64,000 bases of DNA from Microbacterium terricola (GCF_027943945.1 NZ_AP027141.1:620001-684000); one strand, 5' to 3'; counted from the first letter of the stretch, positions 36,799 through 45,980 are shown. Numbers and translations are program-made. Notes: a model not told the origin generated them from the letters alone.

Positions 36799-37673
36799 AC
36801 GATGCCCCCGATCTGCTCCCTGGCGCGGACGCGGGCGGTGTACCAGTCGGTCAGCCGGATCGTCGGGATCGCCAGCAGCACGAACAGCAGCGCGGCCACG
36901 ACGTACGGGGTGAAGTTGAAGTACGCGGCGGTCTCGATCTGCGCGGCGCGCACCGCGTCGACGGCGCCGAGCAGCGAGATGAGGCCGACGTCCTTCTGCA
37001 TCGCGACGAAGTCGTTCATGAGGGCCGGGGTGACCTTGCGCACCGCCTGCGGCACCACGATCAGCCGCATCGTCTTGGCGTGGCTCAGGCCGAGCGACCG
37101 CGCCGCGTGGCGCTGCGACGGGTGCACCGCCTCGATGCCCGCACGGAAGACCTCGGAGACGTACGCCGAGTAGGTCAGAGTGATCGCGATGGTGCCCCAG
37201 AACTCGGTCGGCATCCGCACCGGAATCATCTGCAGGCCGGGGATCCCGAAGCCGACGAGGTACAGCACGATGATGAGCGGGATGCCGCGGAAGACGTCCG
37301 TGTACCCCGCCGCGAGCGCGCGCAGCGGCAGCCAGACCGGGCCACGCAGCGTGCGGACGGTGGCCAGCAGCATCCCGAACAGCAGCACGAGGACCGCCGA
37401 CATCGCGAGCACGCGGAGGTTGAGCAGGAAGCCGTCCCACACCCGGGGGAGCGAGGCGAGGAACACCTCGCCGTTGAAGAACTGCTGCTGCACGCGCGCC
37501 CAGCCGGGCGTGTTGATGATGGCGACCCAGATGAGCGCGGCGACGACGAGGGTGGAGATCAGGCTGATGACGACCGAGCGGCCGCCCTGGCGCTTGCGAT
37601 ACGCCTGTCGTTCGAGCTCGACGGCGCTGACCTCCCGGCGCGCGCCGACGACCGGGGCGGGTGCGCGGGTCAT
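36795..37673 (-). CDS. Polar amino-acid ABC transporter permease
   Basis: A 292-residue HisM/GlnP-type permease: a ~35-residue cytoplasmic lead, then about five helices, with the conserved loop EVFRAGIEAVHPSQRHAARSLGLSHAKT that contacts the ATPase. Only one permease gene is present, so it probably forms a homodimer. It follows the binding-protein gene by 25 nt. TAGCCT lies 6 nt before the ATG, so a separate leaderless transcript from inside the gap is possible. Confidence 0.94.
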   Translation of the reverse strand: MTRAPAPVVGARREVSAVELERQAYRKRQGGRSVVISLISTLVVAALIWVAIINTPGWARVQQQFFNGEVFLASLPRVWDGFLLNLRVLAMSAVLVLLFGMLLATVRTLRGPVWLPLRALAAGYTDVFRGIPLIIVLYLVGFGIPGLQMIPVRMPTEFWGTIAITLTYSAYVSEVFRAGIEAVHPSQRHAARSLGLSHAKTMRLIVVPQAVRKVTPALMNDFVAMQKDVGLISLLGAVDAVRAAQIETAAYFNFTPYVVAALLFVLLAIPTIRLTDWYTARVRAREQIGGIV

Positions 37674-37679
37674 CCGGCC

Positions 37680-37685
37680 AGGCTA
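37680..37685 (-). promoter_or_regulatory. Possible internal -10 box before the permease gene
   Basis: TAGCCT on the minus strand is 6 nt from the permease ATG (37673) and lies inside the 25-nt gap after the binding-protein gene. No ribosome site is seen there. Confidence 0.35.
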
Positions 37686-37698
37686 GCCCAGGGGCGGC

Positions 37699-38556
37699 TC
37701 ACTGCAGCAGCGGCGCCTGGCCCTCGCCGCCCAGCCACTCGGTGGCCAGATCGTCGAGGGTGCCGTCCTCGCGGAGCGCGTCGACGGCGGCGGTGACCTG
37801 GTCGGTCAGCGGGGAGTCCTTCGCGAGCACGAGCCCGAACGCGTCGGCGTCCTGCCCCTCGATGGCGGGCAGCTGGCCGACGAGCTTGCCGTCGGTGAGC
37901 TCCACCCCGGAGATGTAGAAGGCGGTGGGCAGATCGGTGACGATCGCGTCGACCTGGCCGTTCTCGAGCGCGAGCTTCGCATCGTCGTTGCTGTTGAACG
38001 CCTGCGCACCCTGGGTGGGAGCGATCGCCTGCTCGATCGCGGTGAAGCTGGTCGTGCCGACCTGAGCCCCGATGAGGAGGTCCTTGAGGTCGGCGAGCGA
38101 CGTCGCGTCGGCCGCCGGCGACGAGCCGGTCGTGATGACGACCTGCGTGGTCTCGTAGTACGGCGAGCTGAAGTCGACCGACTCCTTGCGCTCGTCGGTG
38201 ATCGAGAACTGCTGCAGGTTGACGTCGAAGTCCTTCGGGCCCGGCGCGATGGCCTCGTCGAACGTCGTGCGCACCCAGACGACGTCCTCTTCGGCGAACC
38301 CGAGCTCGGCCGCGACGGCGTAGGCGACGGCGGACTCGAAGCCCTCGCCGCTCTCGGGGGCGTCGTCGATCACCCACGGGTAGTAGGCCGGCTCGCCGGT
38401 CGCGACCGTGAACTTCCCGTCGGTCACCCACCCCTCGTCGGCGGCGGCCGATTCGCTCGGCGCGGCGGAGCCGGTGCCGGAGCTGCAGGCTCCGAGCAGA
38501 AGGGCGGCTGCGGCGAGCGGGGCGAACGCGGCGATGCGCAGGATGGGACGCGACAT
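37699..38556 (-). CDS. Lipoprotein amino-acid-binding protein (family 3)
   Basis: A 285-residue family 3 solute-binding protein. The signal ends LLGAC (Cys24). The mature part has the pattern KFTVATGEPAYYPWV, DFDVNLQQFSITDERKESVDFSSPYYET and DAIVTDLPTAFYI, typical of polar amino-acid receptors. ATG 38556 is preceded by GGAGG at 6 nt. It is first of a three-gene importer operon; the ligand is unknown. Confidence 0.94.
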   Translation of the reverse strand: MSRPILRIAAFAPLAAAALLLGACSSGTGSAAPSESAAADEGWVTDGKFTVATGEPAYYPWVIDDAPESGEGFESAVAYAVAAELGFAEEDVVWVRTTFDEAIAPGPKDFDVNLQQFSITDERKESVDFSSPYYETTQVVITTGSSPAADATSLADLKDLLIGAQVGTTSFTAIEQAIAPTQGAQAFNSNDDAKLALENGQVDAIVTDLPTAFYISGVELTDGKLVGQLPAIEGQDADAFGLVLAKDSPLTDQVTAAVDALREDGTLDDLATEWLGGEGQAPLLQ

Positions 38557-38680
38557 GGGAGGCCTCCAGGATTCGGGTGCGGGGCGCGCCGGCGTGCTGT
38601 GCGCCTGCGGGCGTGTCCCATCTTGCTCGGATCGCGCGGGCCGCGCCCGGTGCGGGTCGCCGTGTTACGCCGCTCGTCGC

Positions 38681-38710
38681 GGCGACGTCGCAGCACGTCG
38701 CGGCACGTCG
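38681..38710. repeat. Three tandem decamers ending ACGTCG
   Basis: GGCGACGTCG, CAGCACGTCG and CGGCACGTCG follow each other directly in the 172-nt gap between the amino-acid-binding protein gene and the next minus-strand gene. They could be a regulator site for the importer or merely low-complexity GC sequence. I see no other structure in this gap. Confidence 0.4.
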
Positions 38711-38728
38711 CGGGGGACTCGGGGTGCG

Positions 38729-39274
38729 TCAGCCCAGCTCGTCGAGCATCCGGCGCTGCTCGGCCGTGAGGCCGTCGCGCAGCTCGTCGCGGGCGGCGGG
38801 GCTCTCCACGGAGCTCGGCGCCGGGTCAGCGCTCGATCGTCCGCGGGAGATGCCGCGGGCGCGGTCGTAGAGCGAGCCGGCACGCGCCTCGAGCGTGTCG
38901 TCGATCGCGTCGTACACGATCCAGACGAGCAGCAGCAGGAGCGGCGGAAGCACGTAGCCCCAGAAGAAGCCCCGCACGTCGACGGCCGACAGCAGCACCA
39001 CCAGCACCCAGACGATGAGCTCGACGACGAACACGAGGCCGAACTGCACGAGCTTCTCGCCCGCCTTCGTCCGCTGGTGCGCGCTCTTCGCGGCGCGGCC
39101 GGACAGCAGCCTCGCCACGAGGGGCTTCAGCCACAGGGTCGCGGCGGTCAGCACCACCGCCGCCCAGAGCGCGGCCCAGCCGACGGACACACTGGGCAGC
39201 AGCGCTCCGATGAGCCAGAGCACCACGACATTGAACACATACAGCGAGGCGAAACGCACGATCCAGGCCTTCAT
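38729..39274 (-). CDS. Predicted membrane protein of unknown function
   Basis: A 181-residue protein with about four helices in residues 5-130 (for example VFNVVVLWLIGALLP, LVFVVELIVWVLVVLL, YVLPPLLLLLVWIVY), then a polar C-terminal tail ending ELRDGLTAEQRRMLDELG. No family is recognised with confidence. The only candidate start, ATG 39274, is immediately preceded by GGAGGA, too close for a normal ribosome site; CACCCT 6 nt upstream could instead be a weak -10 for a leaderless mRNA. Confidence 0.75.
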   Translation of the reverse strand: MKAWIVRFASLYVFNVVVLWLIGALLPSVSVGWAALWAAVVLTAATLWLKPLVARLLSGRAAKSAHQRTKAGEKLVQFGLVFVVELIVWVLVVLLSAVDVRGFFWGYVLPPLLLLLVWIVYDAIDDTLEARAGSLYDRARGISRGRSSADPAPSSVESPAARDELRDGLTAEQRRMLDELG

Positions 39275-39313
39275 TCCTCCAGGGTGTCACGGCCGCGACG
39301 CACCGGCCAGGAG

Positions 39314-39961
39314 TCACGCGAGGGTCGGCGCGGGCTCCTTCACGCGGGAACCGGATGCTGTCGCATCCGTCGCGCCGTGCTGTGCGGCCTTCGCGACCCA
39401 CCCCGCACGCGCCTCCGTCTCGGAGAACCGCACGGGCGTGAACCGGGTGATCCCCGTCGTCCGGATGCCGCAGTAGCCCAGGATCGCCTTGGTGAGGCTC
39501 GTCTCGGCGGCATTGCGGTAGACCAGGCGGTTCCAGAACCGCGGGGAGTCCATCGTCATGACGAGGCGGGCGGTGCGCCCGGTGAGCAGCCGGTCGGAGA
39601 TCGCTGAGCGCTCGCGGTACCGGAAAGCGGCGTTCGACAGGAAGACGCGGTCGATGAACGCCTTCAGGGCAGCGGGGTAAGTGCCCCACCATTGCGGGAA
39701 GAAGAGCGCGACATGCTCCGCCCACTGCACGTCGCCGAGGTAGGCGGCCACCTCCGGATCGAGCTGCCGGTCGTCGGCAGTGCGCGGCGCGCGGAGCTGG
39801 TCGCGGCTGGTGGGGTGCCCGGGGATGGGGTCTTCGGCGAGGTCGATGACGCGCACGTCGGCGCCGCCGACGCGGGCGCGCTCGATGTAGGCGGTGGCGA
39901 GCGCGTGGGTGAGGGTCGTCGGCAGCGGTGTGCCGATGATGACGAGGATGCGGCGGGTCAT
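39314..39961 (-). CDS. Flavodoxin-fold NAD(P)H oxidoreductase (quinone reductase-like)
   Basis: A 215-residue protein of the NQO1/MdaB/KefF group. ILVIIGTPLPTTLTHALA is the FMN phosphate loop, and WAEHVALFFPQWWGTYPAALKAFIDRVF is the hallmark flavin/dimer segment. It would reduce quinones by two electrons in the cytoplasm. The ATG at 39961 overlaps the stop of the MarR-family regulator (ATGA), suggesting that the enzyme is induced by the quinone or electrophile that the regulator senses. Confidence 0.88.
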   Translation of the reverse strand: MTRRILVIIGTPLPTTLTHALATAYIERARVGGADVRVIDLAEDPIPGHPTSRDQLRAPRTADDRQLDPEVAAYLGDVQWAEHVALFFPQWWGTYPAALKAFIDRVFLSNAAFRYRERSAISDRLLTGRTARLVMTMDSPRFWNRLVYRNAAETSLTKAILGYCGIRTTGITRFTPVRFSETEARAGWVAKAAQHGATDATASGSRVKEPAPTLA

Positions 39962-40404
39962 GACAGGGGGCCTTTCTCCTGGACGAGGGTGATCAGCAGG
40001 TCGAGCTGTGCGCGGAGCGCGTCGACGTCGATGGACTGCGCGGCGAGTCGCGGGTCGGTGAACAGCTCGGTGAACGCGGCCTCGAGCTCACCGCCGGCGG
40101 CGTGCACGAGCTCGCGGGCGCGGGGGGCGAGGGAGATGAGCACCCGACGGCCCTGGCCCGAGCCGGTGGTCGTCGTGATCCAGCCGTCGGCGACGAGACC
40201 AGGCACCCGCTTGCTGACCGCTGCCTTCGTCACGCCGAGGCACCGCGCGAGGGTGGTGATGTCGACCGGCTCGACGTCGGCGGCGGCGGCGAGGAAGTGG
40301 AACGTCGCGAAGGAGACGCCGTGGTGCCGCCGCAGGAAGTCGTCGGCGAAGCCGTCGAGCGTGCCCACCAGATGATGGAGGGTCGCGGTGATGCGTGCGG
40401 TCAT
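39958..40404 (-). CDS. MarR-family transcriptional regulator
   Basis: A 148-residue MarR protein with the winged helix at residues ~45-105: DITTLARCLGVTKAAVSKRVPGLVADGWI and wing TGSGQGRRVLISL. The ATG at 40404 sits 6 nt after the -10 box of its own promoter with no ribosome site, so the mRNA is most likely leaderless. A perfect palindrome covers that promoter, implying autorepression together with the downstream quinone reductase-like gene. Cysteine occurs in ARCLGV within the recognition region, which could make it redox-sensitive; this is a guess. Confidence 0.92.
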   Translation of the reverse strand: MTARITATLHHLVGTLDGFADDFLRRHHGVSFATFHFLAAAADVEPVDITTLARCLGVTKAAVSKRVPGLVADGWITTTTGSGQGRRVLISLAPRARELVHAAGGELEAAFTELFTDPRLAAQSIDVDALRAQLDLLITLVQEKGPLS

Positions 40405-40409
40405 GCACT

Positions 40410-40450
40410 GAGTAAACCTGTTGACTCGCACTGTGTCAACAGGTTTACTC
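40410..40450 (-). promoter_or_regulatory. MarR operator-promoter: perfect 16-bp-arm palindrome
   Basis: Perfect 16-nt arms (40410-40425 and 40435-40450) are separated by 9 nt. The promoter lies inside: TTGACA (40439-40434), 17 nt, TTTACT (40416-40411), with the start at the ATG of the MarR gene. The element also lies just after the stop of the upstream gene and could double as its terminator. Confidence 0.85.
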
Positions 40451-40454
40451 GAGA

Positions 40455-41252
40455 TCAGCCGATCGAGACGAGTTGATCCAGGTCGTCGTTCGGGAGGAAG
40501 TCGGCGACAGCGCTCACCTGCACGTCGACGAGATCGGCGCGGCCGGAGAGGACGTTCAGGAACGCCGTGTCGGCAGCATCCCGTCCGGTCGCGATGCGCA
40601 CGAGCGTCGAGCGCGGCGCCAGCGTCGTGGCATCGACGACGCGCCACTGCCCGCCGACCCACGCCTCGGCGACGGCGTGGAAGTCCATCGGGTGCAGCCC
40701 CGGCGCGTACACGGCGACGAGGCGGGCCGGCACCCCGAGCGCCCGCAGCAGCGCGACGCACAGGTGGGCGTAGTCGCGGCAGACGCCGCGGCGGCCGAGC
40801 AGGGTGCGGATCGCTCCGTCCGTCGGCAGCGACGAGCCGGAGACGTAGGCCAGGCGGGTGCCGACCCAGGACGACACCGAGGTGAGCAGCTGCGCGTGGT
40901 CGGTGATGCCGCCGAACTCGGCGGCCGCGGTCGGCGCGAGCGAATCGGACTCGGCGTAGCGGCTGGGGCGCTGGTAGACGAGCAGGTCGGCCTCCGCACC
41001 CTCCGCGGGCGCAGCGGAGCCGGAGATGGTCGCGGCGTACTCGAACACGAACCGACCGGCCGCGGCCCGCACCCGGTGCAGCCGGCCGCCGTGCGCATCG
41101 GCGACCTCGCTGACCTCGACGGGCGAACCGTCGACCGTCGCGGTGATGATCTCGCGCGACGGCGCATACGAGCTCGCCGCTGCGACCGCGAACACCAGGT
41201 CCGCGGGCTCGGTGACGTCGAGGGTGATCCGACTCGTGATGTCTCGCTGCAT
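40455..41252 (-). CDS. Transglutaminase-like cysteine protein
   Basis: A 265-residue protein with an N-terminal beta-rich domain (residues 1-~110) and a transglutaminase-like papain-fold core: RRGVCRDYAHLCVALLRALGVPARLV with the catalytic Cys158, then MDFHAVAEAWV with the His and WRVVDATTL with the Asp. Such proteins are usually peptidases or amidases; the substrate is unknown. There is no signal peptide. I chose ATG 41252; a GTG two codons upstream is the alternative. Confidence 0.88.
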   Translation of the reverse strand: MQRDITSRITLDVTEPADLVFAVAAASSYAPSREIITATVDGSPVEVSEVADAHGGRLHRVRAAAGRFVFEYAATISGSAAPAEGAEADLLVYQRPSRYAESDSLAPTAAAEFGGITDHAQLLTSVSSWVGTRLAYVSGSSLPTDGAIRTLLGRRGVCRDYAHLCVALLRALGVPARLVAVYAPGLHPMDFHAVAEAWVGGQWRVVDATTLAPRSTLVRIATGRDAADTAFLNVLSGRADLVDVQVSAVADFLPNDDLDQLVSIG

Positions 41253-41320
41253 GGGCACAGCCTGGCACGTCGTCGTTGCGGGCGGATGACGGTTGACATC
41301 CGGTGCGCGAGGATGGTGCC

Positions 41321-42400
41321 GTGCATCCCGCCGACGTCATCGCCCGCCGCCTGCGCTCGCACCGGCTGGCGGCGCCGGCGCCCACCGTCGCGGATGCGGC
41401 CGCGCACATGCTCGCGACCCAGGGGCAGGAGTTCTGGGGCGGCCGGTGGGCACTCGCGGCCCGCACGGCCGGGAACCCGAGCGTCCGCGACGTCGACGCC
41501 GCCTTCGACCGTGGCGAGATCGTGCGTTCGTGGACGATGCGGGGCACGATCCACATCGTGCCGGCCCGCGACCTCGGCACGGTGCTCTCGGTGACCGGTG
41601 ACCGGCAGTTCCGCTCGGCGGCGGCCACGCACCGGCGGGAAGGCCTCGATGCCCGCGAATTCGCCCGGGCCGAGCGGATCGCCCTGGGGGCGCTCGCCGG
41701 CGGCGGTCGGCTCTCCCGCAGGGAGCTCTTCGAGGTTCTCGAGCAGGGCGGGGTGTCCACCGCGGGTCAGCGCGGCTACCACGTGCTGGTGGGCCTGTCC
41801 GTGCGCGGTCTGGTCTGCCAGGGACCGGTCGTGCCGCGGGAGGGCGGACCGACCCGCGAGCAGTACATCGTGCGGACGGACGAATGGCTGTCGGATGTCG
41901 CCACCCCCGCCGATCCGCTCGCCGAGATGTTCGCCCGGTTCATCGCGTCGCACGGGCCCGCCGGCGCCCGCGACTTCGCCTGGTGGTCTGGGCTGCCGCT
42001 CGGTCAGGCGCGCCTCGCGGCTGCGGCGGCGGCGGACCGGCTCGAGCTCGTCGACGAGACGCCGGAGCCGGTGTGGATCGCCGCGGGGAGCGCACCGCGG
42101 CGCAGCGCGACAGCATCCGCCGTCCTGGCACTGCCGCCGTTCGAGGAGTACTTCATCTCGTACGCGGATCGCACGGTGCCCTGTGCGCCGGAGTTCTTGC
42201 GCGCGGTCGGGCCGGGGCTCAACGGCATCGTGCGGCCGATCATCGTCGCGGACGGCACCATCGTCGGGGTGTGGGCGCACTCGCTCGCGGTCGGGCGGCA
42301 CGCGAACGACCCCGTGCCCGAGCTGTTCGTGCCCGGCGTCGTCCCCGACGAGGAGGTCGCGGCGGCGCTCGATCGCTACCGGACGTTCATCACCGCCTGA
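41321..42400 (+). CDS. Winged-helix DNA-binding protein (AlkZ/YcaQ-like)
   Basis: A ~359-residue member of the winged-helix HTH_42 family, which includes the DNA glycosylases AlkZ and YcaQ. The conserved motifs are RLRSHRLAAP at the start, SWTMRGTIHIVPARDL (equivalent to the R-G-T-x-H segment) and LPPFEEYFISYADR near the C-terminus. A DNA repair role is plausible but the catalytic QxQ/QxD motif is not clear to me. I chose GTG 41321, which has GAGGA 7 nt upstream; GTG 41303 is also in frame. Its stop shares the palindrome TGATCA with the converging regulator gene. Confidence 0.82.
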   Translation: MHPADVIARRLRSHRLAAPAPTVADAAAHMLATQGQEFWGGRWALAARTAGNPSVRDVDAAFDRGEIVRSWTMRGTIHIVPARDLGTVLSVTGDRQFRSAAATHRREGLDAREFARAERIALGALAGGGRLSRRELFEVLEQGGVSTAGQRGYHVLVGLSVRGLVCQGPVVPREGGPTREQYIVRTDEWLSDVATPADPLAEMFARFIASHGPAGARDFAWWSGLPLGQARLAAAAAADRLELVDETPEPVWIAAGSAPRRSATASAVLALPPFEEYFISYADRTVPCAPEFLRAVGPGLNGIVRPIIVADGTIVGVWAHSLAVGRHANDPVPELFVPGVVPDEEVAAALDRYRTFITA

Positions 42401-43843
42401 TCAGCCGGCCGCGTGCCGATCGAGGAACGCGTACACCTCGTTGTCGTCGACGCCGGGGAAGGCGCCGCGCGGCAGCGGCGAGAACATCTGCATGTGCACG
42501 CGGGCGCTCGGCCAGGCCTTGCCGGCCCAGCGCTGGGTGACATCGCTCGGCGCGCGGCGGCAGCAGGCGTCGTCGGGGCAGGTCGAGACGGCGCGCTTGC
42601 CGGTCTCGCGGCCCCTGAACCACTTCGCGTCGTCGAACGGCACGCCGACCGTGATCGAGAACTCGCCCTCTGCGGTGGTGCCGGTCTGGCTGGAGCACCA
42701 GAACGTGCCGGCGGGGGTGTCGGTGTACTGGTAGTGCTCGGTGGTGCGGTTCTGCTCCTCGAACGCTGCCCGCGCCGACCATTTGCGGCACGCGATCTGG
42801 CCGTCGACCGCGCCGGTGACATCGGTCGGCAGCGGCAGATCGTCGTTCTCGTACACGCGTCCGATCGCCCCCGATCCGTCGACGCGCAGGAAGTGCAGCG
42901 GGATGCCGAAGTGCTGCGTCAGCAGGTTGGTCATCCGCATCCCGGCTGCCTCGTGCGTGACGCCGAATGCGTCGCGGAAGTCCTCGACGGCGAGGTTGCG
43001 GTCCTTCTTGGCCTGCGTGAGGAAGGCGACCGAAGCGGTCTCGGGCATGAGGCAGCAGGCGGCGTAGTAGTTGATCTCGAGCCGCTGCTGCAGGAAGTCG
43101 GCGTAGTCGCTCGGCCGCTCGTGGCCGAGCAGACGGTGCGCCATCGCCTGCAGGGCCATCGAGCGCAGCCCGTGACCGCCGGGGATCGATGCGGGCGGCA
43201 GGTAGATGCGGCCGTTCTCCAGATCGGTGACCGAGCGGGTCGAGTGCGGCAGGTCGCTCGCGTAGATCAGCTCGAAGCCCAGCTGCTCGGCCATGATGCT
43301 CACCGAGCGGTGGGTGAGCGCGCCGCCGACATGGCCGGCGGACTTGAGCTGCTTCTCGGCGAGCTTCTCGATGTCGCCGAGGTAGTTGTCGCGCTCGCGC
43401 ATCATGAGGCGCAGCTCGGTGTTGGCGCGGCGCGCCTCCTCCGGGGTGGCGATGGCCTCGCGCTCGCGGCGCAGCAGCTCGGCGTGCAGCCCGAGGATCG
43501 ACTCGAGGGTCTCATCGCTCATCCCCTTGGTCACCTTCACCGGGGCGACCCCCAGCCGGCGGAACACGCTGCTGGCCTGGGCGCGCTCCAGCTCGATCTC
43601 GAGCGCGGCGCGACGGTTCGGGGGCTCGGTCGAGAGCAGGTCGGCGACGCCGACGCCCGTCGCCGTGGCGATGGCCTGCAGCAGCGACAGCTTGGGCTCG
43701 CGCTTGCCGTTCTCGATGAGGCTGAGCTGACTGCCCGCGACGCCGACCACTGCGCCGAGCTCGTCGAGCGTGAAGCCGTGGGCGACCCGCTGATGGCGGA
43801 TGCGGTGACCCAGGGTGGACAGTTCCAGGGCGGTGGGGGGCAT
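42401..43843 (-). CDS. ramB: RamB-like short-chain fatty acyl regulator (HTH + IrrE-type domain)
   Basis: A 480-residue regulator: an N-terminal XRE-type HTH (residues ~10-65, [27 protein letters not shown]), a central IrrE/ImmA-like region with MAHRLLGHE, and a long C-terminal DUF2083-type domain with several cysteines (CPDDACCR). This is the architecture of RamB, the acetate-metabolism regulator of Corynebacterium and Mycobacterium. It is divergent from pckG, a gluconeogenic gene and sensible target. The ATG at 43843 lies 6 nt after TATGCT (leaderless). The call to the family is firm; one-to-one orthology is less certain. Confidence 0.88.
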   Translation of the reverse strand: MPPTALELSTLGHRIRHQRVAHGFTLDELGAVVGVAGSQLSLIENGKREPKLSLLQAIATATGVGVADLLSTEPPNRRAALEIELERAQASSVFRRLGVAPVKVTKGMSDETLESILGLHAELLRREREAIATPEEARRANTELRLMMRERDNYLGDIEKLAEKQLKSAGHVGGALTHRSVSIMAEQLGFELIYASDLPHSTRSVTDLENGRIYLPPASIPGGHGLRSMALQAMAHRLLGHERPSDYADFLQQRLEINYYAACCLMPETASVAFLTQAKKDRNLAVEDFRDAFGVTHEAAGMRMTNLLTQHFGIPLHFLRVDGSGAIGRVYENDDLPLPTDVTGAVDGQIACRKWSARAAFEEQNRTTEHYQYTDTPAGTFWCSSQTGTTAEGEFSITVGVPFDDAKWFRGRETGKRAVSTCPDDACCRRAPSDVTQRWAGKAWPSARVHMQMFSPLPRGAFPGVDDNEVYAFLDRHAAG

Positions 43844-43849
43844 TCCTTG

Positions 43850-43855
43850 AGCATA
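43850..43855 (-). promoter_or_regulatory. -10 box of the ramB-like gene, leaderless start
   Basis: TATGCT on the minus strand is 6 nt from ATG 43843; AAGGA directly abuts the start codon and is too close to act as a ribosome site. Confidence 0.5.
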
Positions 43856-43859
43856 ACGA

Positions 43860-43875
43860 AAGAAGTCGATTTCTT
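43860..43875. promoter_or_regulatory. Palindrome in the ramB-pckG divergent promoter
   Basis: AAGAAGTCGATTTCTT is a 16-bp near-perfect palindrome (7 of 8 positions per arm) just upstream of the ramB -10 box, in its spacer. It does not resemble the non-palindromic RamB consensus, so another regulator may bind here. Confidence 0.5.
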
Positions 43876-43957
43876 AGCGAGCGTTTCCGGAGAAGGGATG
43901 CTGTCGCCCGCGGATAGTGGACACAAGCCTGAATCTGACGGCATCCAAGGAGACCCC

Positions 43958-45847
43958 ATGGCCATCGCGGACATCTTCACCCGACCCGAGCCCCGCACCA
44001 CGACTGCCCCGCTCGCGACGCTCTCACATGGTGCGCGCCCGGCGCTGGACGGCGATGGTGCCGCCGCGCTGTTCGCGTGGGTGGACGAGATCGCCGCGCT
44101 CACCCAGCCCGACCGGGTGCACTGGATGGACGGATCGCGCGGTGAGAACGAGGCGCTCCTGCGTCAGATGGTCGAGGACGGCACGCTCATCAAGCTGAAC
44201 CCCGAGTGGCGGCCGGGCTCGTACCTGGCCCGCTCCCACCCGAGCGACGTCGCCCGCACCGAGGGGCGCACCTTCATCGCCTCCGAGCGCGAGGAGGATG
44301 CCGGTCCCACCAACAACTGGGCGGACCCCGCCGAGATGCGCGCCACCATGGACGGGCTCTTCGCCGGCGCCATGCGCGGACGCACGATGTACGTCGTGCC
44401 CTTCTCGATGGGCGCGGTGGGCGGGCCGCTCTCGCACATCGGCGTCCAGATCACGGACAGCCCCTACGCGGTCGCCTCGATCGGCATCATGACGCGCGTC
44501 GGCACCGCCGTGCTGCACGAGATCGCCGCCGGCGCCGCGTGGGTCAAGACCGTGCACAGCGTCGGAGCCCCGCTCGCTCCCGGCGAGGAGGACGTCGCGT
44601 GGCCGTGCAACGCGGAGAAGTACATCGTGCACTTCCCCGACACGCTCGAGGTCTACTCCTACGGCTCCGGCTACGGCGGCAACGCCATCCTCGCCAAGAA
44701 GTGCTTCGCGCTGCGCATCGCCTCGGTGATCGGCCGTGACGAGGGCTGGCTGGCGGAGCACATGCTCCTCATCCGGGTGATCAGCCCGGCAGGCAAGGCG
44801 TACCACGTCGCCGCGGCCTTCCCCTCGGCCTGCGGCAAGACCAACCTCGCGATGCTGCGGCCCACCATCCCCGGCTGGCGCGTCGAGACCCTCGGCGACG
44901 ACATCGCCTGGCTGCGCCCGGGCGAGGACGGGCGGCTCTGGGCGATCAACCCCGAGGCGGGGTTCTTCGGCGTCGCCCCCGGCACGGGCGAGTCGACCAA
45001 CGTCACGGCGGTCGAGACGCTGTGGGGCAACACGATCTTCACGAACGTCGCCCTCCGCCCCGACGGCGACGTGTGGTGGGAGGGCCTGACCGACGAGGCC
45101 CCCGCAGAGCTCACCGACTGGCAGGGCAAGCCGTGGACGCCCGCATCCGGCCGCCCGGCCGCGCACCCGAACTCGCGCTTCACGGTCAGCGCTGCGCAGT
45201 GTCCGCAGATCGCCGACGACTGGGACGCGCCAGAGGGCGTGCCGCTGGACGCCATCCTCTTCGGCGGCCGCCGCGCCACGAACGTCCCGCTCGTCGTGGA
45301 GGCCACCGACTGGGCGCACGGGGTCTTCCTCGGCTCGACGATCTCGTCGGAGCGCACGGCGGCAGCCGAGGGCACGGTCGGCGAGCTGCGCCGCGACCCG
45401 TTCGCGATGCTCCCGTTCTGCGGCTACAACATGGCCGACTACTTCGGCCACTGGCTCAAGGTGGGGCAGAAGCTGCGGTTCGACCGCGCGCCCCGCGTGT
45501 TCCAGGTGAACTGGTTCCGCAAGGGCACGGACGGCCGGTTCCTGTGGCCCGGCTTCGGCGACAACTCGCGCGTGATCGACTGGATCATCCGCCGCGTCGA
45601 GGGCCAGGTCGCCGCCGTCGACAGCCCGATCGGGCGCCTGCCGCGGACGGACGACCTCAACCTCGACGGCATCCACGTGCCGCAGACCGACCTCGACGAG
45701 CTGTTCGCCGTCGACGAGGACTCGTGGCTCACCGAAGCCGACCTCACCGAGCAGTTCTACTCCACGTTCGAGGGGCGAGTCCCGGCGCAGCTGTTCGCCG
45801 AGCTGGCCGCCCTCCGCTACCGCCTGAAGCGCTCGCAGCAGGCCTGA
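43958..45847 (+). CDS. pckG: Phosphoenolpyruvate carboxykinase (GTP)
   Basis: A 629-residue GTP-dependent PEP carboxykinase, slightly longer than typical (~610-620). It makes PEP from oxaloacetate, the first step of gluconeogenesis. The active-site cysteine loop is [12 protein letters not shown] with Cys292 and the phosphate-binding GKT; the N-terminal YVVPFSMG and the ENP-type [10 protein letters not shown] segment are conserved. ATG 43958 follows CAAGGAG. It stands alone next to the divergent ramB-like gene and ends before a repeat-rich gap. Confidence 0.97.
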   Translation: MAIADIFTRPEPRTTTAPLATLSHGARPALDGDGAAALFAWVDEIAALTQPDRVHWMDGSRGENEALLRQMVEDGTLIKLNPEWRPGSYLARSHPSDVARTEGRTFIASEREEDAGPTNNWADPAEMRATMDGLFAGAMRGRTMYVVPFSMGAVGGPLSHIGVQITDSPYAVASIGIMTRVGTAVLHEIAAGAAWVKTVHSVGAPLAPGEEDVAWPCNAEKYIVHFPDTLEVYSYGSGYGGNAILAKKCFALRIASVIGRDEGWLAEHMLLIRVISPAGKAYHVAAAFPSACGKTNLAMLRPTIPGWRVETLGDDIAWLRPGEDGRLWAINPEAGFFGVAPGTGESTNVTAVETLWGNTIFTNVALRPDGDVWWEGLTDEAPAELTDWQGKPWTPASGRPAAHPNSRFTVSAAQCPQIADDWDAPEGVPLDAILFGGRRATNVPLVVEATDWAHGVFLGSTISSERTAAAEGTVGELRRDPFAMLPFCGYNMADYFGHWLKVGQKLRFDRAPRVFQVNWFRKGTDGRFLWPGFGDNSRVIDWIIRRVEGQVAAVDSPIGRLPRTDDLNLDGIHVPQTDLDELFAVDEDSWLTEADLTEQFYSTFEGRVPAQLFAELAALRYRLKRSQQA

Positions 45848-45852
45848 GCCCC

Positions 45853-45896
45853 TCCTGGGTCGCTCCTGGGTCGGTCCTGGGCGGCTCCTGGGCGGC
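45853..45896. repeat. Four tandem 11-bp repeats (TCCTGGGYSGS)
   Basis: Units at 45853, 45864, 45875 and 45886 differ at only one or two positions. They begin 6 nt after the pckG stop codon. Function unknown. Confidence 0.75.
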
Positions 45897-45912
45897 CCGC
45901 CGGCCGTTCCAG

Positions 45913-45980
45913 AACAGGAGATCTGGCGGAGACAGGACGAACCGTGCCGGAAGCGTCCTGTGCCGGCCGGATCCCCTGTT
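45913..45980. terminator. Imperfect long hairpin between pckG and ABC exporter gene
   Basis: AACAGG...GATC pairs with GATC...CCTGTT on the outside, and ACAGGACG (45932-45939) pairs with CGTCCTGT (45954-45961) on the inside, leaving a 14-nt loop. It lies between convergent genes. Confidence 0.55.

Noticed and set aside
43841..43850. AAGGA next to the ramB start as a ribosome site
   Set aside because: It touches the ATG with no spacing; the TATGCT box 6 nt upstream indicates a leaderless start instead.
45853..45896. CRISPR array
   Set aside because: The repeats are 11 bp, directly abutting and without spacers, and there are no cas genes.
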